The notes beneath the pieces are model-generated. The model saw only the letters and a program-made list of their open reading frames with translations. It was not told the DNA's origin and did not search any database. From positions 124,001 through 188,000 of the forward strand of contig NZ_BBYG01000020.1 in NCBI RefSeq assembly GCF_001184025.1: a stretch of 64,000 nt of DNA, written 5' to 3'. A program made the translations under genes and the position numbers. Positions 15,561 to 25,345 of the stretch are shown one piece after another (within the stretch, counting starts at the first letter, position 1; every line of letters starts with the position of its first letter). The stretch comes from Streptomyces maremycinicus (GTDB taxonomy: Bacteria; Actinomycetota; Actinomycetes; Streptomycetales; Streptomycetaceae).

Positions 15561-16532
15561 GTGACCACCGACGCTTCCGCCACGGCAGCCCGTCGACCCG
15601 GTGAGCAGGCGCTCACCGCGCTCGGCCTGGGCGCGCCCGCCCTCGACCCCGCCGACGCCTCCGCCCACACCTTTCCGGGCGGCGGCCGCTGGCGCACCGA
15701 GGTCCCTTCGTGCGAGGGTCCCGAAGCGCTGGCCGTCATCCTCAAGGAGGCCTCGCGCCTCGACGTGCCGATCCACCGGATCAGCCAGGGCAGCGGCGTG
15801 TGGATGCTGACCGACGCCGAGATCACCGAGATGGTCGACGCCACCGGTGAGCGCGACATCGAGCTGTGCCTGTTCACCGGGCCGCGCGGCACCTGGGACA
15901 TCGGCGGCTCGACCCGTACCGACTCCCGCGGCGGCGGGCTGCGCGCCCGCGGCCACGACGCCGTCGCCGGGTGCGTCGAGGACGCCGTCCGGGCGACGGA
16001 ACTGGGCGTCAAGTGCCTGCTCGTCGCCGACGAGGGCGTGCTGTGGACGCTGCACCGCGCCCGCACGGCCGGCATCATCCCGGCCGACACCACGCTGAAG
16101 GTGTCGGCGCTCATCGGTCCCGTCAACCCGGCGGCGTACGCGGTCTACGAGCAGCTCGGCGCCGACTCGGTCAACGTGCCCAGTGACCTCACCCTGGACC
16201 ACCTGACCGAGATCCGCCGGGTGTCCGGCGCCCCCATGGACATGTACATCGAGGCCCCCGACGATCTCGGCGGGTACATCCGGATGTACGAGGTCGCCGA
16301 GCTGATCCGGCGCGGCGCACCGCTCTACCTGAAGTTCGGCCTGTCCAAGGCCCCGGGGATCTACCCGTACGGCCACCACATGCGGGACCTGACCCTTTCC
16401 ACGGCCCGGGAGCGGGTGCGGCGTGGACGGCTCGCCCTCGACCTGCTCGCCCGCCACGGCGCGGACGGCGCCATGGCGCCGCTCGGCTCGCGCCTGCCGG
16501 GTGAGCTGAAGCGGTTTGACATCCAGTCATAA
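15561..16532 (+). CDS. Peptidase U32-like TIM-barrel protein
   Basis: The 323-residue product resembles proteins annotated as U32-family peptidases in Streptomyces sugar loci: [34 protein letters not shown], then [28 protein letters not shown] and [31 protein letters not shown], an alternating beta/alpha pattern of a TIM barrel. No signal peptide is visible. A clear catalytic motif could not be assigned, and a carbohydrate lyase or aldolase role is as likely as proteolysis given the neighbours. It sits between the dehydrogenase and the ChvE-like lipoprotein and carries its own operator-like site. The GTG follows AAGGACGG. Confidence 0.7.
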   Translation: MTTDASATAARRPGEQALTALGLGAPALDPADASAHTFPGGGRWRTEVPSCEGPEALAVILKEASRLDVPIHRISQGSGVWMLTDAEITEMVDATGERDIELCLFTGPRGTWDIGGSTRTDSRGGGLRARGHDAVAGCVEDAVRATELGVKCLLVADEGVLWTLHRARTAGIIPADTTLKVSALIGPVNPAAYAVYEQLGADSVNVPSDLTLDHLTEIRRVSGAPMDMYIEAPDDLGGYIRMYEVAELIRRGAPLYLKFGLSKAPGIYPYGHHMRDLTLSTARERVRRGRLALDLLARHGADGAMAPLGSRLPGELKRFDIQS

Positions 16533-16680
16533 CGTTCCGGAAACCCCGCTTCACAGAAGCCGACACAGGCGCGCAGAATCCCACACACCAAGTCTTCACT
16601 TCTCTTCTTCCCGGCGTCGCTCCGGGAACGGCCGTCGCACCGCGATACCGCCCCCTGCACACACATCAAGGATGATGATC

Positions 16681-17790
16681 ATGCGCAACCGCAGAGCAGC
16701 CCTCGCCGCCATAGCCGGAGCCGCCTCCCTGGCCCTGACCCTGTCCGCCTGCGGCCAGAGCGGCGAAGGCGGCAGCAAGGACGACGGTTCGGACAGCGCC
16801 AAGGGCGGGACCATCGGTATCGCGATGCCGACGAAGTCCTCCGAGCGCTGGATCTCCGACGGCGCCAACGTCGTCAAGGACCTCGAGGCCAAGGGCTACA
16901 AGACCAAGCTGGTCTACGGTGAGGACGACCCCGACCAGCAGGTCTCGCAGATCGAGAACCTGATCACGCAGGGCGTCAAGGCGCTGATCGTCGCGGCCAT
17001 CGACAACAAGTCGCTGAACAACGTCCTCCAGCAGGCCGCCGACGCCAAGATCCCGGTCATCTCCTACGACCGTCTGATCCTCGGCACGAAGAACGTCGAC
17101 TACTACGCGTCCTTCGACAACACCAAGGTCGGCGAGCTCCAGGCCAACTACATCGTCGACAAGCTCGGCCTGAAGTCCGGCAAGGGCCCGTTCAACATCG
17201 AGCTGTTCGCCGGCTCCAACGACGACAACAACACGAAGTACTTCTTCAACGGCGCGATGAGCGTGCTCCAGCCGTACATCGACAGCAAGAAGCTCGTCGT
17301 GCAGTCCGGCCAGACCGGCCTCACCCAGGTCACCACCCTGCGCTGGGACGGCGCGACCGCGCAGAAGCGCATGGACGACATCCTCACCAAGTCGTACGGC
17401 AGCAAGAAGGTCGACGCGGTCCTCTCGCCCTACGACGGCATCTCCATCGGCATCCTGTCGGCGCTGAAGTCGGACGACTACGGCTCCGCGAGCAAGCCGC
17501 TGCCGGTCCTCACCGGCCAGGACGCCGAGCTGGCCTCGGTGAAGTCGATCATCGCCGGCGGTCAGACGCAGACCGTCTACAAGGACCTCCGTGAGCTGGC
17601 CAAGGTCGCCACGACCATGGTGGACGACGTCCTCAACGGCAAGAAGCCGGAGACGAACGACACCAAGACCTACGACAACGGCACCAAGGTCGTCCCGGCC
17701 TACCTGCTCCAGCCGGTGAGCGTGGACAAGACCAACTACGAGAAGGTCCTCGTCGAGGGCGGCTACTACACGGCCGACCAGCTCAAGTAA
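16681..17790 (+). CDS. chvE: Multiple-sugar-binding lipoprotein, ChvE/XylF-like
   Basis: The 369-residue lipoprotein has an n-region with Arg, a hydrophobic core and lipobox LSAC (Cys near residue 24). The mature domain is a type I periplasmic-binding fold of the ChvE/XylF class: [39 protein letters not shown], and [22 protein letters not shown] are characteristic. ChvE proteins bind arabinose, galactose, glucose, xylose and fucose. The ATG at 16681 is preferred to two upstream ATGs because AAGGAT lies at the correct distance. It is followed after 32 bases by mmsA and then mmsB, forming a full importer. Confidence 0.9.
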   Translation: MRNRRAALAAIAGAASLALTLSACGQSGEGGSKDDGSDSAKGGTIGIAMPTKSSERWISDGANVVKDLEAKGYKTKLVYGEDDPDQQVSQIENLITQGVKALIVAAIDNKSLNNVLQQAADAKIPVISYDRLILGTKNVDYYASFDNTKVGELQANYIVDKLGLKSGKGPFNIELFAGSNDDNNTKYFFNGAMSVLQPYIDSKKLVVQSGQTGLTQVTTLRWDGATAQKRMDDILTKSYGSKKVDAVLSPYDGISIGILSALKSDDYGSASKPLPVLTGQDAELASVKSIIAGGQTQTVYKDLRELAKVATTMVDDVLNGKKPETNDTKTYDNGTKVVPAYLLQPVSVDKTNYEKVLVEGGYYTADQLK

Positions 17791-17822
17791 GCGTCGACCC
17801 TCAAGGATTGGAAGGCACGACC

Positions 17823-19373
17823 ATGGCGGGACCCGTCCTGGAAATGCGCTCGATCGTCAAGACCTTTCCCGGTGTGAAAGCGCTGTCGGACGTCACCCTG
17901 ACCGTCCGCCAGGGCGAGGTCCACGCCATCTGCGGTGAGAACGGCGCCGGAAAGTCCACCCTGATGAAGGTGCTCTCCGGCGTCCATCCGCACGGCACGT
18001 ACGAGGGCGAGATCCTCTTCGAGGGAGAGACCGTCTCCTTCAAGGACATCCGGGCGAGCGAGCAGCACGGCATCGTGATCATCCACCAGGAGCTGGCGCT
18101 GGTGCCGTACCTCTCCCTCGCGGAGAACATCTTCCTCGGCAACGAGCACGCCTCGCGCGGGCTGATCAACTGGAACGAGACCCTGCGGCACGCCTCCGAG
18201 CTGCTGCGCCGGGTCGGTCTGAGCGATCACCCCGAGACCCGCGTCGCCGACATCGGCGTGGGCAAGCAGCAGCTCGTGGAGATCGCGAAGGCGCTGTCGA
18301 AGAAGGTGAAGCTGCTCATCCTCGATGAGCCGACCGCGGCCCTCAACGACGAGGACAGCGACAAACTCCTGGATCTCATCCTGGAGTTGAAGAAGCAGGG
18401 CATCACCTCGATCATCATCTCCCACAAGCTCAACGAGATCCGCAAGGTCGCGGACTCGGTGACGATCATCCGCGACGGGCAGTCCATCGAGACGCTCGAC
18501 GTGAAGTCGGCGGAGACGACCGAGGACCGGATCATCAGCGGCATGGTCGGCCGCGACCTCGACAACCGGTTCCCCGAGCGCACCCCGCACGAGGCGGAGT
18601 CGGGCGCGGCTCCGGCCCTGGAGATCCGCAACTGGACCGTGCACCACCCGATCGACCAGCAGCGCAAGGTCGTCGACGACGTGTCGATCCAGGTGCGGCG
18701 CGGGGAGATCGTCGGCATCGCGGGCCTGATGGGCGCCGGCCGCACCGAGCTGGCCATGAGCGTCTTCGGACGCTCCTACGGCCGGCACGCGGGCGGCACC
18801 GTCCTCAAGGACGGCAAGGAGATCCGCACCAAGACCGTCGCGGAGGCGGTCGGCCACGGGATCGCCTATGTCACGGAGGACCGCAAGCACTACGGCCTCA
18901 ACCTCATCGACACGATCAACCGCAACATCTCGCTCACCGCGCTGGGCAAGGTGGCCAAGCGGGGGATCGTCGACGAGCACGAGGAGCGGCAGGTCTCCGA
19001 GGGCTACCGCAAGTCGATGAACATCAAGGCGCCGACCGTCTTCGAGCCGGTGGGCAAGCTGTCCGGCGGCAACCAGCAGAAGGTCGTCCTCAGCAAGTGG
19101 ATCTTCGCGGGTCCGGACGTGCTGATCCTGGACGAGCCGACACGCGGTATCGACGTCGGCGCCAAGTACGAGATCTACACGGTCATCGACCAACTGGCCG
19201 CCCAGGGCAAGGCGGTCGTCTTCATCTCCTCCGAGCTGCCCGAACTGCTCGGCATGTGCGACCGCATCTACACCATGGCCGCCGGGCGGCTCACGGGCGA
19301 GGTCCCGCGGGCCGAGGCCACGCAGGAAGTGCTGATGCGTCAGATGACGAAGGACAAAGAGGTAACGCGATGA
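17823..19373 (+). CDS. mmsA: Multiple monosaccharide ABC transporter ATP-binding protein
   Basis: The 516-residue protein is a tandem ABC ATPase of the GguA/MmsA class. Domain 1 has Walker [10 protein letters not shown] near residue 38 and Walker [13 protein letters not shown]; domain 2 has the degenerate P-loop [11 protein letters not shown], signature [14 protein letters not shown] and [11 protein letters not shown]. The characteristic MmsA insert [10 protein letters not shown] and HPHGTYEG after the first P-loop are present. The ATG at 17823 follows GGAAGG by 7 bases. Its stop overlaps the permease start (ATGA). It energises uptake of the sugar bound by the ChvE-like lipoprotein. Confidence 0.93.
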   Translation: MAGPVLEMRSIVKTFPGVKALSDVTLTVRQGEVHAICGENGAGKSTLMKVLSGVHPHGTYEGEILFEGETVSFKDIRASEQHGIVIIHQELALVPYLSLAENIFLGNEHASRGLINWNETLRHASELLRRVGLSDHPETRVADIGVGKQQLVEIAKALSKKVKLLILDEPTAALNDEDSDKLLDLILELKKQGITSIIISHKLNEIRKVADSVTIIRDGQSIETLDVKSAETTEDRIISGMVGRDLDNRFPERTPHEAESGAAPALEIRNWTVHHPIDQQRKVVDDVSIQVRRGEIVGIAGLMGAGRTELAMSVFGRSYGRHAGGTVLKDGKEIRTKTVAEAVGHGIAYVTEDRKHYGLNLIDTINRNISLTALGKVAKRGIVDEHEERQVSEGYRKSMNIKAPTVFEPVGKLSGGNQQKVVLSKWIFAGPDVLILDEPTRGIDVGAKYEIYTVIDQLAAQGKAVVFISSELPELLGMCDRIYTMAAGRLTGEVPRAEATQEVLMRQMTKDKEVTR

Positions 19374-20614
19374 GCACCGACGTGACCAAGAGCCCGGCGG
19401 CCGCTCCGCCCGGCAACAGCGGCGGACCGGCGGCCGGCGGCGGCCTGCTCCAGCTGGTGCTGGACGGCCTGCGCCGCAACATGCGCCAGTACGGCATGCT
19501 GATCGCGCTCGGCCTGATCGTCGCGCTCTTCGCCGTCTGGACCGACGGTGACCTGCTGCTGCCGCGCAACGTCTCCAACCTGGTCCTCCAGAACAGCTAT
19601 GTGCTGATCCTCGCGATCGGCATGATGCTGGTGATCATCGCGGGTCACATCGACCTGTCGGTCGGTTCACTGACGGCGTTCATCGGCGCCTTCGCGGCCG
19701 TGCTGACGGTGCAGCACGACGTGGCGTGGCCCGTCGCGGTGGTGCTGTGCCTGATCGTGGGCGCGGTCGCGGGGTCGGTCCAGGGCTACTTCATCGCCTA
19801 TCTCGGCATACCGTCGTTCATCGTCACCCTCGCCGGCATGCTGATCTTCCGCGGCATGACGGAGATCTTCCTCGAGGGCCAGACCCTCGGCCCGTTCCCG
19901 GACGGCCTTCAGAAGATGGGCAACGGCTTCCTCCCCGAGGCCGGTCCGAACACGAACTACCACAACATCACACTCCTGCTGGGTCTCGCCGTGATCGTCA
20001 TGGTGGTGCTCCAGGAGGTCCGCGACCGCAAGCGCCAGCAGGAGTTCTCGCTGGACGTCGTGCCGCGCAACCTGTTCCTGCTCAAGATCGTCGCCATCGT
20101 CGCCGCGGTGCTCACCGTCACGATGCTGCTCGCCAGCTACAAGGGCGCGCCGATCATCCTGCTGGTCCTGGGCGCGCTGGTGGTCGGCTACGGCTACATC
20201 ATGCGCAATGCCGTCTTCGGCCGTCACATCTACGCGATCGGCGGCAACCTGCCGGCCGCGAAGCTGTCCGGCGTCAAGGACAAGAAGGTCACCTTCCTCG
20301 TCTTCCTGAACATGGGCGCGCTCGCGGCCCTGGCGGGCCTGGTGGTCGCGGCGCGGCTGAACGCGGCCGGTCCCAAGGCGGGTCTGAACTTCGAACTCGA
20401 GGCGATCGCCTCGGCGTTCATCGGTGGCGCGTCCATGAGCGGCGGTGTCGGCACCGTCCTCGGCGCGATCATCGGTGGTCTCGTCCTCGGTGTGCTGAAC
20501 AACGGCATGAACCTGCTGGGCGTCGGCAGCGACTGGCAGCAGGTCATCAAGGGCCTGGCGCTGCTCGCCGCGGTCGGTTTCGACGTCTGGAACAAGCGCA
20601 AGTCCGGTTCGTGA
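19370..20614 (+). CDS. mmsB: Multiple monosaccharide ABC transporter permease
   Basis: The 414-residue protein is a BPD_transp_2 permease of the GguB/MmsB class, longer than RbsC because of an inserted loop after the fifth helix ([13 protein letters not shown] and [10 protein letters not shown]). It shows [25 protein letters not shown] near residue 83 and [24 protein letters not shown]. In this family a single permease works as homodimer with MmsA. A low-complexity Ala/Pro/Gly N-terminus (about 25 residues) precedes the first helix. ATGA overlap with mmsA couples translation. The gene ends 72 bases before a strong terminator. Confidence 0.92.
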   Translation: MSTDVTKSPAAAPPGNSGGPAAGGGLLQLVLDGLRRNMRQYGMLIALGLIVALFAVWTDGDLLLPRNVSNLVLQNSYVLILAIGMMLVIIAGHIDLSVGSLTAFIGAFAAVLTVQHDVAWPVAVVLCLIVGAVAGSVQGYFIAYLGIPSFIVTLAGMLIFRGMTEIFLEGQTLGPFPDGLQKMGNGFLPEAGPNTNYHNITLLLGLAVIVMVVLQEVRDRKRQQEFSLDVVPRNLFLLKIVAIVAAVLTVTMLLASYKGAPIILLVLGALVVGYGYIMRNAVFGRHIYAIGGNLPAAKLSGVKDKKVTFLVFLNMGALAALAGLVVAARLNAAGPKAGLNFELEAIASAFIGGASMSGGVGTVLGAIIGGLVLGVLNNGMNLLGVGSDWQQVIKGLALLAAVGFDVWNKRKSGS

Positions 20615-20686
20615 CCCGCGCGTGGTCCGGGACCCGCGCATCCGTCCGAGCCGGCGCACGGTCCCGGACGGGTGCGCGGACAGAAC

Positions 20687-20721
20687 GGGAAGGGCCCCTC
20701 GGCAACGGCGGGGCCCTTCCC
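20687..20721 (+). terminator. Terminator of the ChvE-MmsAB operon
   Basis: GGGAAGGGCCCC (20687-20698) pairs perfectly with its complement at 20710-20721 around an 11-base loop. It lies 72 bases after the mmsB stop and before the aminotransferase gene. Confidence 0.8.
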
Positions 20722-20902
20722 CATGAACCCCGTAGATCACGCGTGTTTCACAGGTACCACACAAGTTCTCACCGATTCCTCAGAGATTGAACAGCGTCAC
20801 CTCGACCTTCGTATGTAAGGGCGGCCCGCGCTCCCCCGCGCGGGCCACCCAATGACGACGGGCCCGGTCGTCCCCGCCGGGCCCGCCCCATACGGAGGTT
20901 CC

Positions 20903-22597
20903 ATGGCCGACAACGTCTCCTCGTTGTTCCGCAACACCGCGGCGCACAGCCCGTCGATGGCGGCGCTGACGCGGGAGGGCGGCGAGGGTGTCGGCCCGGT
21001 GGACTTCTGTATCCCCTGCAACCCCTATTTCCCCACCCCGGCGATGATGGACACCATGGCCGCGCGGCTGCGGGACATCATCACGTACTACCCGAGCGGC
21101 GCCGACACGATCACGGCCGAGCTGTGCAACCTGCTCCAGCTGCCGCCGCAGGCCGTGGCGATGGGCAACGGTTCGACCGAGCTGATCACCTGGATCGACC
21201 ACCTGCTGGTCCGTGAGTCCCTCGCCGTCCCCGTCCCCACCTTCGGCCGCTGGACCGACCAGCCCATGGAGACCGGCAAGCGGGTCGACATGTTCCCGCT
21301 CCAGGAGTCCAGCGGCTTCGCCCTGGACCTCGCCCAGTACGCCGAGTTCATCCGGACCCGCGGCACCAGGGTCGCCGTCATCTGCAACCCGAACAACCCC
21401 GACGGCGGCTTCCTGCACAAGCACGCGCTCGTGCAGTTCATGGACGCGATGGCCGACCTGGACCTGATCGTCATCGACGAGTCGTTCCTGGAGTTCGCGG
21501 ACGCGGAGCAGGAGCCGAGCGTCGTGCAGGAGGCGATGGTCCGGCCGAACGTCATCGTGCTGCGCAGCCTCGGCAAGAACTTCGGTCTGCACGGCATCCG
21601 GTTCGGCTACATGGTCTCCAACCCGTCGCTGGCCGGCCGGGTCCGCTCCATGCTGCCGAAGTGGAACCTCAACGCCTTCGCCGAGTACGTGGTGTTCATG
21701 CTCAAGGAGCACGGTCCCGAGTACGCGCAGAGCCTGATGCAGGTGCGCCGGGACCGTCTCGACATGGCGAGTCAGCTCAGTGCGCTGCCCGGGCTGACCG
21801 TCTACCCCTCGCAGGGGAACTTCCTCTTCGTGCGCCTGCCCGTCGGCGCCGAGGGCACCGTGGTCCGCGACCGGCTGCTCGCCGAGCACCGCATCCTGGT
21901 CCGCGAGTGCGGCAACAAGATCGGGTCGTCCAGCCGCTTCCTGCGGCTCGTGGTGCGCCCCCAGGTGGACGTTCGTCGCCTGGTGTCCGGCCTGGAACAG
22001 GTGCTCTACGGGACCAGGAGGGGAGCCGCCGTGCCCGAGCTGAGCACCGGGACCAGCTACAGCTCGGGCACGCCGGCGGTGGACCGGCTGGTCACCAACG
22101 GGGCCGGCACGCCGGGTCTTGCCGCTCAGGCCATGGGCATGCCGGGACTGGTCTCGGCCGCCCCGATGGCGATGCCCGCCCCCGCGATGGCTCCGGCGAC
22201 GGCGCACGGCGCGCCGTCCGACGGCGCCGGGGTGCCGATGCCGGCCGCGGCACAGGTCTTCCCCCAGCCGGTGCCCACGCCCGCCCCGGCCCCGGCGCCG
22301 GCTCCCACCCCCGTGCCGGCCGCGGCTCCGCCGATGGCCCCGGCCGCCGCCATGGCACCGGCGGCGATGGCTCCCCCGGCCATGTCCCCGGCCGCCATGT
22401 CCCCCGCCGCGATGTCACCCGCCATGGCGCAGGCCCCCGCCCCGCCGATGGGTCCGACGCCGCCCGGCGTCCCGGCCCGCGGCGGCCTCACGGCCGCCCA
22501 GGTCCGGGGCACCAACGGCCTCTCCCCCGCCGCGGCGACCGGCTGGCCGAACGCCCAGAGCTGGCCGAACGCGGCGGGGATGGGCCAGGCCGGATAG
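20903..22597 (+). CDS. Histidinol-phosphate-type aminotransferase with long low-complexity C-terminal tail
   Basis: Residues 1-385 form a fold type I PLP aminotransferase: YPSGADTITAELCNLL, VICNPNNPDGG (Asn binding PLP O3'), VIDESFLEF (Asp binding the pyridine N) and VLRSLGKNFGLHGIRFGY, where the Lys of SLGKN forms the Schiff base. Residues from about 395 to 564 are a tail rich in Ala, Pro, Met and Gly, with repeats such as AAMSP, unlike any HisC, whose length is near 360-390. The ATG follows CGGAGG by 6 bases. It is monocistronic between a terminator and a convergent GH43 gene. The substrate is not clear; a role in histidine synthesis is unlikely from the context. The tail is probably disordered. 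Confidence 0.85.
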   Translation: MADNVSSLFRNTAAHSPSMAALTREGGEGVGPVDFCIPCNPYFPTPAMMDTMAARLRDIITYYPSGADTITAELCNLLQLPPQAVAMGNGSTELITWIDHLLVRESLAVPVPTFGRWTDQPMETGKRVDMFPLQESSGFALDLAQYAEFIRTRGTRVAVICNPNNPDGGFLHKHALVQFMDAMADLDLIVIDESFLEFADAEQEPSVVQEAMVRPNVIVLRSLGKNFGLHGIRFGYMVSNPSLAGRVRSMLPKWNLNAFAEYVVFMLKEHGPEYAQSLMQVRRDRLDMASQLSALPGLTVYPSQGNFLFVRLPVGAEGTVVRDRLLAEHRILVRECGNKIGSSSRFLRLVVRPQVDVRRLVSGLEQVLYGTRRGAAVPELSTGTSYSSGTPAVDRLVTNGAGTPGLAAQAMGMPGLVSAAPMAMPAPAMAPATAHGAPSDGAGVPMPAAAQVFPQPVPTPAPAPAPAPTPVPAAAPPMAPAAAMAPAAMAPPAMSPAAMSPAAMSPAMAQAPAPPMGPTPPGVPARGGLTAAQVRGTNGLSPAAATGWPNAQSWPNAAGMGQAG

Positions 22598-22611
22598 GGC
22601 TCGCGCACCGG

Positions 22612-24045
22612 CTACACCGGCTCGAGCCGCCACTGCTGGCAGGCGTTGTTCAGCCAGGACCACTGACGTACGTCGGCGGAGTCCGCGGTGGAGCAGTCGG
22701 CGACGTCGGCGACCTTGCCCGTGGCCTCGTTGACGATACGGACGTATCCGCTGTCGGTGGTGAGGAAGCGGAAGCGCTGGCAGGTGTTGTTCAGCCAGGA
22801 CCACTGACGCAGGTCGGCGCCGTCCGCGGCGGAGCAGTCGGCGGTGTCGAGGACCTTGCCGGTGGCCACGCCGACCAGCCGGCTGGTGTCGTCGCCCTGG
22901 TCCTCGATCCGCCAGCGCTGGTTGGCGCCGCCGTTGCACGTGTACTGCTGGACGTCGGCGCCGTCCGCCGTCGAACCGCCCGCCACGTCGAGGCACTTGC
23001 CGCTGTTGCGGTTGGTGATCCGGTAGGTGGTGGCGGTGGCCGAGGGTTCACCGGAGGGGCCGGCGCCGGACGAGCCCAGTGCCACGGGCGTGCCCAGGTT
23101 CGGGGTGCCGTCGGCGTTCCAGGTGAACTTCTGCGCCCGGGTCGTGCGGCCGTTGTCGCAGCCGTCCGAGGCCGAGTCGTTGGCGTGGTAGACGATCCAG
23201 CTCTCGGTGCCGTCCGGCGAGCTGAAGAAGCCGTTGTGGCCGGGGCCGTAGACGCCCGCGGAGTCGTTCCGCTGGAAGACGGGCGTGGACTTCTTCGTCC
23301 AGGACGACGGCGCGAGCGGGTCGGAGCCGGTGAGGGTGAGCTGACCGAGTTTGTAGTCGGGGGTCCAGCAGCCGCTCGCCGAATAGACCAGGAACGTCTT
23401 GCCGCCGCGCTGGAGGATCTCCGGCCCCTCGTTGACCGAACCGCCCGACTTCTCCCAGGAGTTGGTCGGCGTGGAGATGGTCGTGAAGCCGGTGGCCAGG
23501 GTGTACGGGTTGGACATCCGGGCCGCCACGAGGTTCTGTGTCCCGCCGCTGACGCTGCCGAGCAGGTACAGCTGACCGTTGATGGTCGCGACCGTCGGGT
23601 CCAGCATCCAGGCGGAGTTGAGCCGGCTCTTGTAGGTGTACGGGCCTGTCGGGTCCGAGCCCGCGCTCTCCAGGACGTGGGTGCGCTGCGTCGGGTTGTA
23701 GTCGGAGACGTTCTGCCCGGCGACGTAGTACAGGTACCAGCGGCCGCCGATGAAATGCAGTTCGGGCGCCCAGATGTTGCAGCACCGTGAGGCGGCGTCC
23801 CCGGTCCACACCTGGATGTTCGGCGCGGTGGCGAGTCCCGCGAGGGTGGCGGACCTGCGCAGCGTGATGACGTTGGTCCAGCTCGTCGTCACGAGGTAGT
23901 AGTTGCCGTCGTGGTACGAGATCCAGGGGTCGGCGCCCTTCTGCGCCTTGACCGGGTTGGTGACGGTGGCCGCGCTCGCGGAGGGCTGTCCGATCGCCAG
24001 GGCGAGCAGCAGCGCGGCCAGCAGGGTCAGTAGGCGACGGGCCAT
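22612..24045 (-). CDS. Secreted GH43 arabinofuranosidase-like enzyme with CBM13
   Basis: The 477-residue protein has a Sec signal (MARRLLTLLAALLLALAIGQPSASA, cleavage after ASA). Residues 30-325 are a GH43 five-bladed propeller: GADPWISYHDG (base Asp), AWMLDPTVATING (pKa-modulating Asp) and VNEGPEIL (acid Glu) can be picked out. Residues 340-477 are a ricin-type CBM13 with repeated QxW motifs (NQRWRIE, CQRFRF, CQQWRLE). It probably removes arabinose side chains from arabinan or arabinoxylan outside the cell. Its start overlaps the arabinanase 3' end by 19 bases, so both form one operon read from the promoter at 25077-25143. Confidence 0.88.
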   Translation of the reverse strand: MARRLLTLLAALLLALAIGQPSASAATVTNPVKAQKGADPWISYHDGNYYLVTTSWTNVITLRRSATLAGLATAPNIQVWTGDAASRCCNIWAPELHFIGGRWYLYYVAGQNVSDYNPTQRTHVLESAGSDPTGPYTYKSRLNSAWMLDPTVATINGQLYLLGSVSGGTQNLVAARMSNPYTLATGFTTISTPTNSWEKSGGSVNEGPEILQRGGKTFLVYSASGCWTPDYKLGQLTLTGSDPLAPSSWTKKSTPVFQRNDSAGVYGPGHNGFFSSPDGTESWIVYHANDSASDGCDNGRTTRAQKFTWNADGTPNLGTPVALGSSGAGPSGEPSATATTYRITNRNSGKCLDVAGGSTADGADVQQYTCNGGANQRWRIEDQGDDTSRLVGVATGKVLDTADCSAADGADLRQWSWLNNTCQRFRFLTTDSGYVRIVNEATGKVADVADCSTADSADVRQWSWLNNACQQWRLEPV

Positions 24046-25049
24046 CCGCTGCTCCAGTTCAAGAGGTTGATGCCGAGCTTGGGAGTGCCGTTGTCGTTGC
24101 CGTCGTAGTAGTGGTAGACGATCAGGTCGCCGTCGGTGTCGTGCAGGATCGACTGGCCACCGGGGCCGATGACGCTGCCGTGCGACTCCAGGACGGGCGT
24201 GCCGCCGTTGTTCGTCATCGCGACGCCGCTCTTGTCGTAGTACGGCCCGGTGACAGCGGTGGCGCGGCCGACCTTGACCTTGTAGGTGGAGCTGGTGCCG
24301 GCGCAGCAGGTGTCGTAGGAGGCGAAGAGGTAGTAGTAGCCGCCGCGCTTCACGATGTAGGGCGCCTCGACGGCCTTGGTCCCGGTGGGGCGGGACGCGA
24401 TCGAGCGCCGGGCGGTGTCGGACGCGAGCTGCTTGCCGGTCGACGGGTCGATCCGGATCATCTTGATGCCCGTCCACCAACTGCCGAACGACAGCCACCA
24501 CTTGCCGTCGTCGTCCACGAACAGGTTCGGGTCGATGGCGTTGTGGTCGCTGGACGTGGTGGAGGTGTAGACGGTGCCGTAGTCGGTCCAGGAGCCGGGG
24601 AGCCCGGTGCTCGAACCGGCCAGTCCGATGGCGGACTTGTTGGATCCGAAGGTGGAGACGGCGTAGTACATCAGGTACTTGCCGCCCTGGTACGAGATGT
24701 CGGGCGCCCAGGCCTCGGTGGTGCCGTAGGAGGACCACCAGCCCGGCCGGGTGGAGAAGGCGTCGGCTCCCGCGCCGAAGGCGATGCGGTCGGTGGAGGT
24801 GCGGTAGGACAGGCCGCCGCCGGTGGCGTAGAGGAGGTAGCGGCCGGCCGAGGTGCGGATCATCGTCGGGTCGTGCACGACCGTGGAGCCGGTGACCGTA
24901 CCGGGGTTGGGGTACGCGGAGGCGCTGGAGGGGACGAGGGCGAGCAGGACGGCCGCCGGGAGGGCGAGCAGTGCGGCCCTGCGGGACCTGGACGGGTGGG
25001 ACGGGTGGGATGTGCGGGGTGCGCGGGGTGTGCGGGAGATGCGGCTCAT
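24027..25049 (-). CDS. Secreted GH43 endo-1,5-alpha-L-arabinanase
   Basis: The 340-residue protein carries an Arg-rich long signal peptide (ALLALPAAVLLALVPSSASA, about 45 residues) and a GH43 domain of the arabinan endo-1,5-alpha-L-arabinosidase kind. Catalytic positions are VHDPTM (base Asp), NAIDPNLF (second Asp) and KAVEAPYI (acid Glu); the segment TTEAWAPDISYQGGKYLMYY is typical. GAAGGAGCG precedes the ATG at 25049. It cuts the arabinan backbone and is followed by the overlapping GH43-CBM13 gene. Its promoter is nearly identical in layout to that of the ABC importer gene at 31339-32697, implying shared control. Confidence 0.9.
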   Translation of the reverse strand: MSRISRTPRAPRTSHPSHPSRSRRAALLALPAAVLLALVPSSASAYPNPGTVTGSTVVHDPTMIRTSAGRYLLYATGGGLSYRTSTDRIAFGAGADAFSTRPGWWSSYGTTEAWAPDISYQGGKYLMYYAVSTFGSNKSAIGLAGSSTGLPGSWTDYGTVYTSTTSSDHNAIDPNLFVDDDGKWWLSFGSWWTGIKMIRIDPSTGKQLASDTARRSIASRPTGTKAVEAPYIVKRGGYYYLFASYDTCCAGTSSTYKVKVGRATAVTGPYYDKSGVAMTNNGGTPVLESHGSVIGPGGQSILHDTDGDLIVYHYYDGNDNGTPKLGINLLNWSSGWPVAY

Positions 25050-25076
25050 GCGGACGCTCCTTCGAGGGGGGATGTC

Positions 25077-25143
25077 GTTCGTGATACCGAACAACATTCG
25101 CGTCGTCGGACGGGACCGTAGAATCGAACCCCTTGCGCGTCAA
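25077..25143 (-). promoter_or_regulatory. Promoter and operator of the arabinanase operon
   Basis: On the minus strand TTGACG (25138-25143), a 17-base spacer and TACGGT (25115-25120) predict a start near 25108. A perfect inverted repeat GTTCG-TGATAC-CGAAC lies at 25077-25092, about 17 bases into the transcript. The blocks CCATTGACG and TCGATTCTACGGTCCCGT match the importer promoter at 32721-32787 almost exactly. Confidence 0.75.
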
Positions 25144-25345
25144 TGGCCCGCGCGCACACCCGAAAGTCTTCGAGAAACGGGGAGCCGCTCCGCCACCCCG
25201 CCGCCCGCGGGGCCCGCCGGCCCCGTCGGCCCCGTGAGCCGTCGACCGGCATGTGTCGACACTTGCCCTGCAAGTAGCTTGACGGCGCCCCACTTTGCCG
25301 AACTGACAGCCTGCCGACAGGAAACGTTCCTACGGTGTCGTGCTC

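Noticed and set aside
16516-16521. TTGACA as a promoter for the ChvE-like gene
   Set aside because: It lies inside the end of the upstream gene and no TAnnnT follows at 16-19 bases.
22612-25293. An 893-residue frame suggesting a fusion of two GH43 enzymes
   Set aside because: The upstream half is Arg/His-rich nonsense antiframe over the arabinanase gene; each enzyme has its own start, signal peptide and stop.
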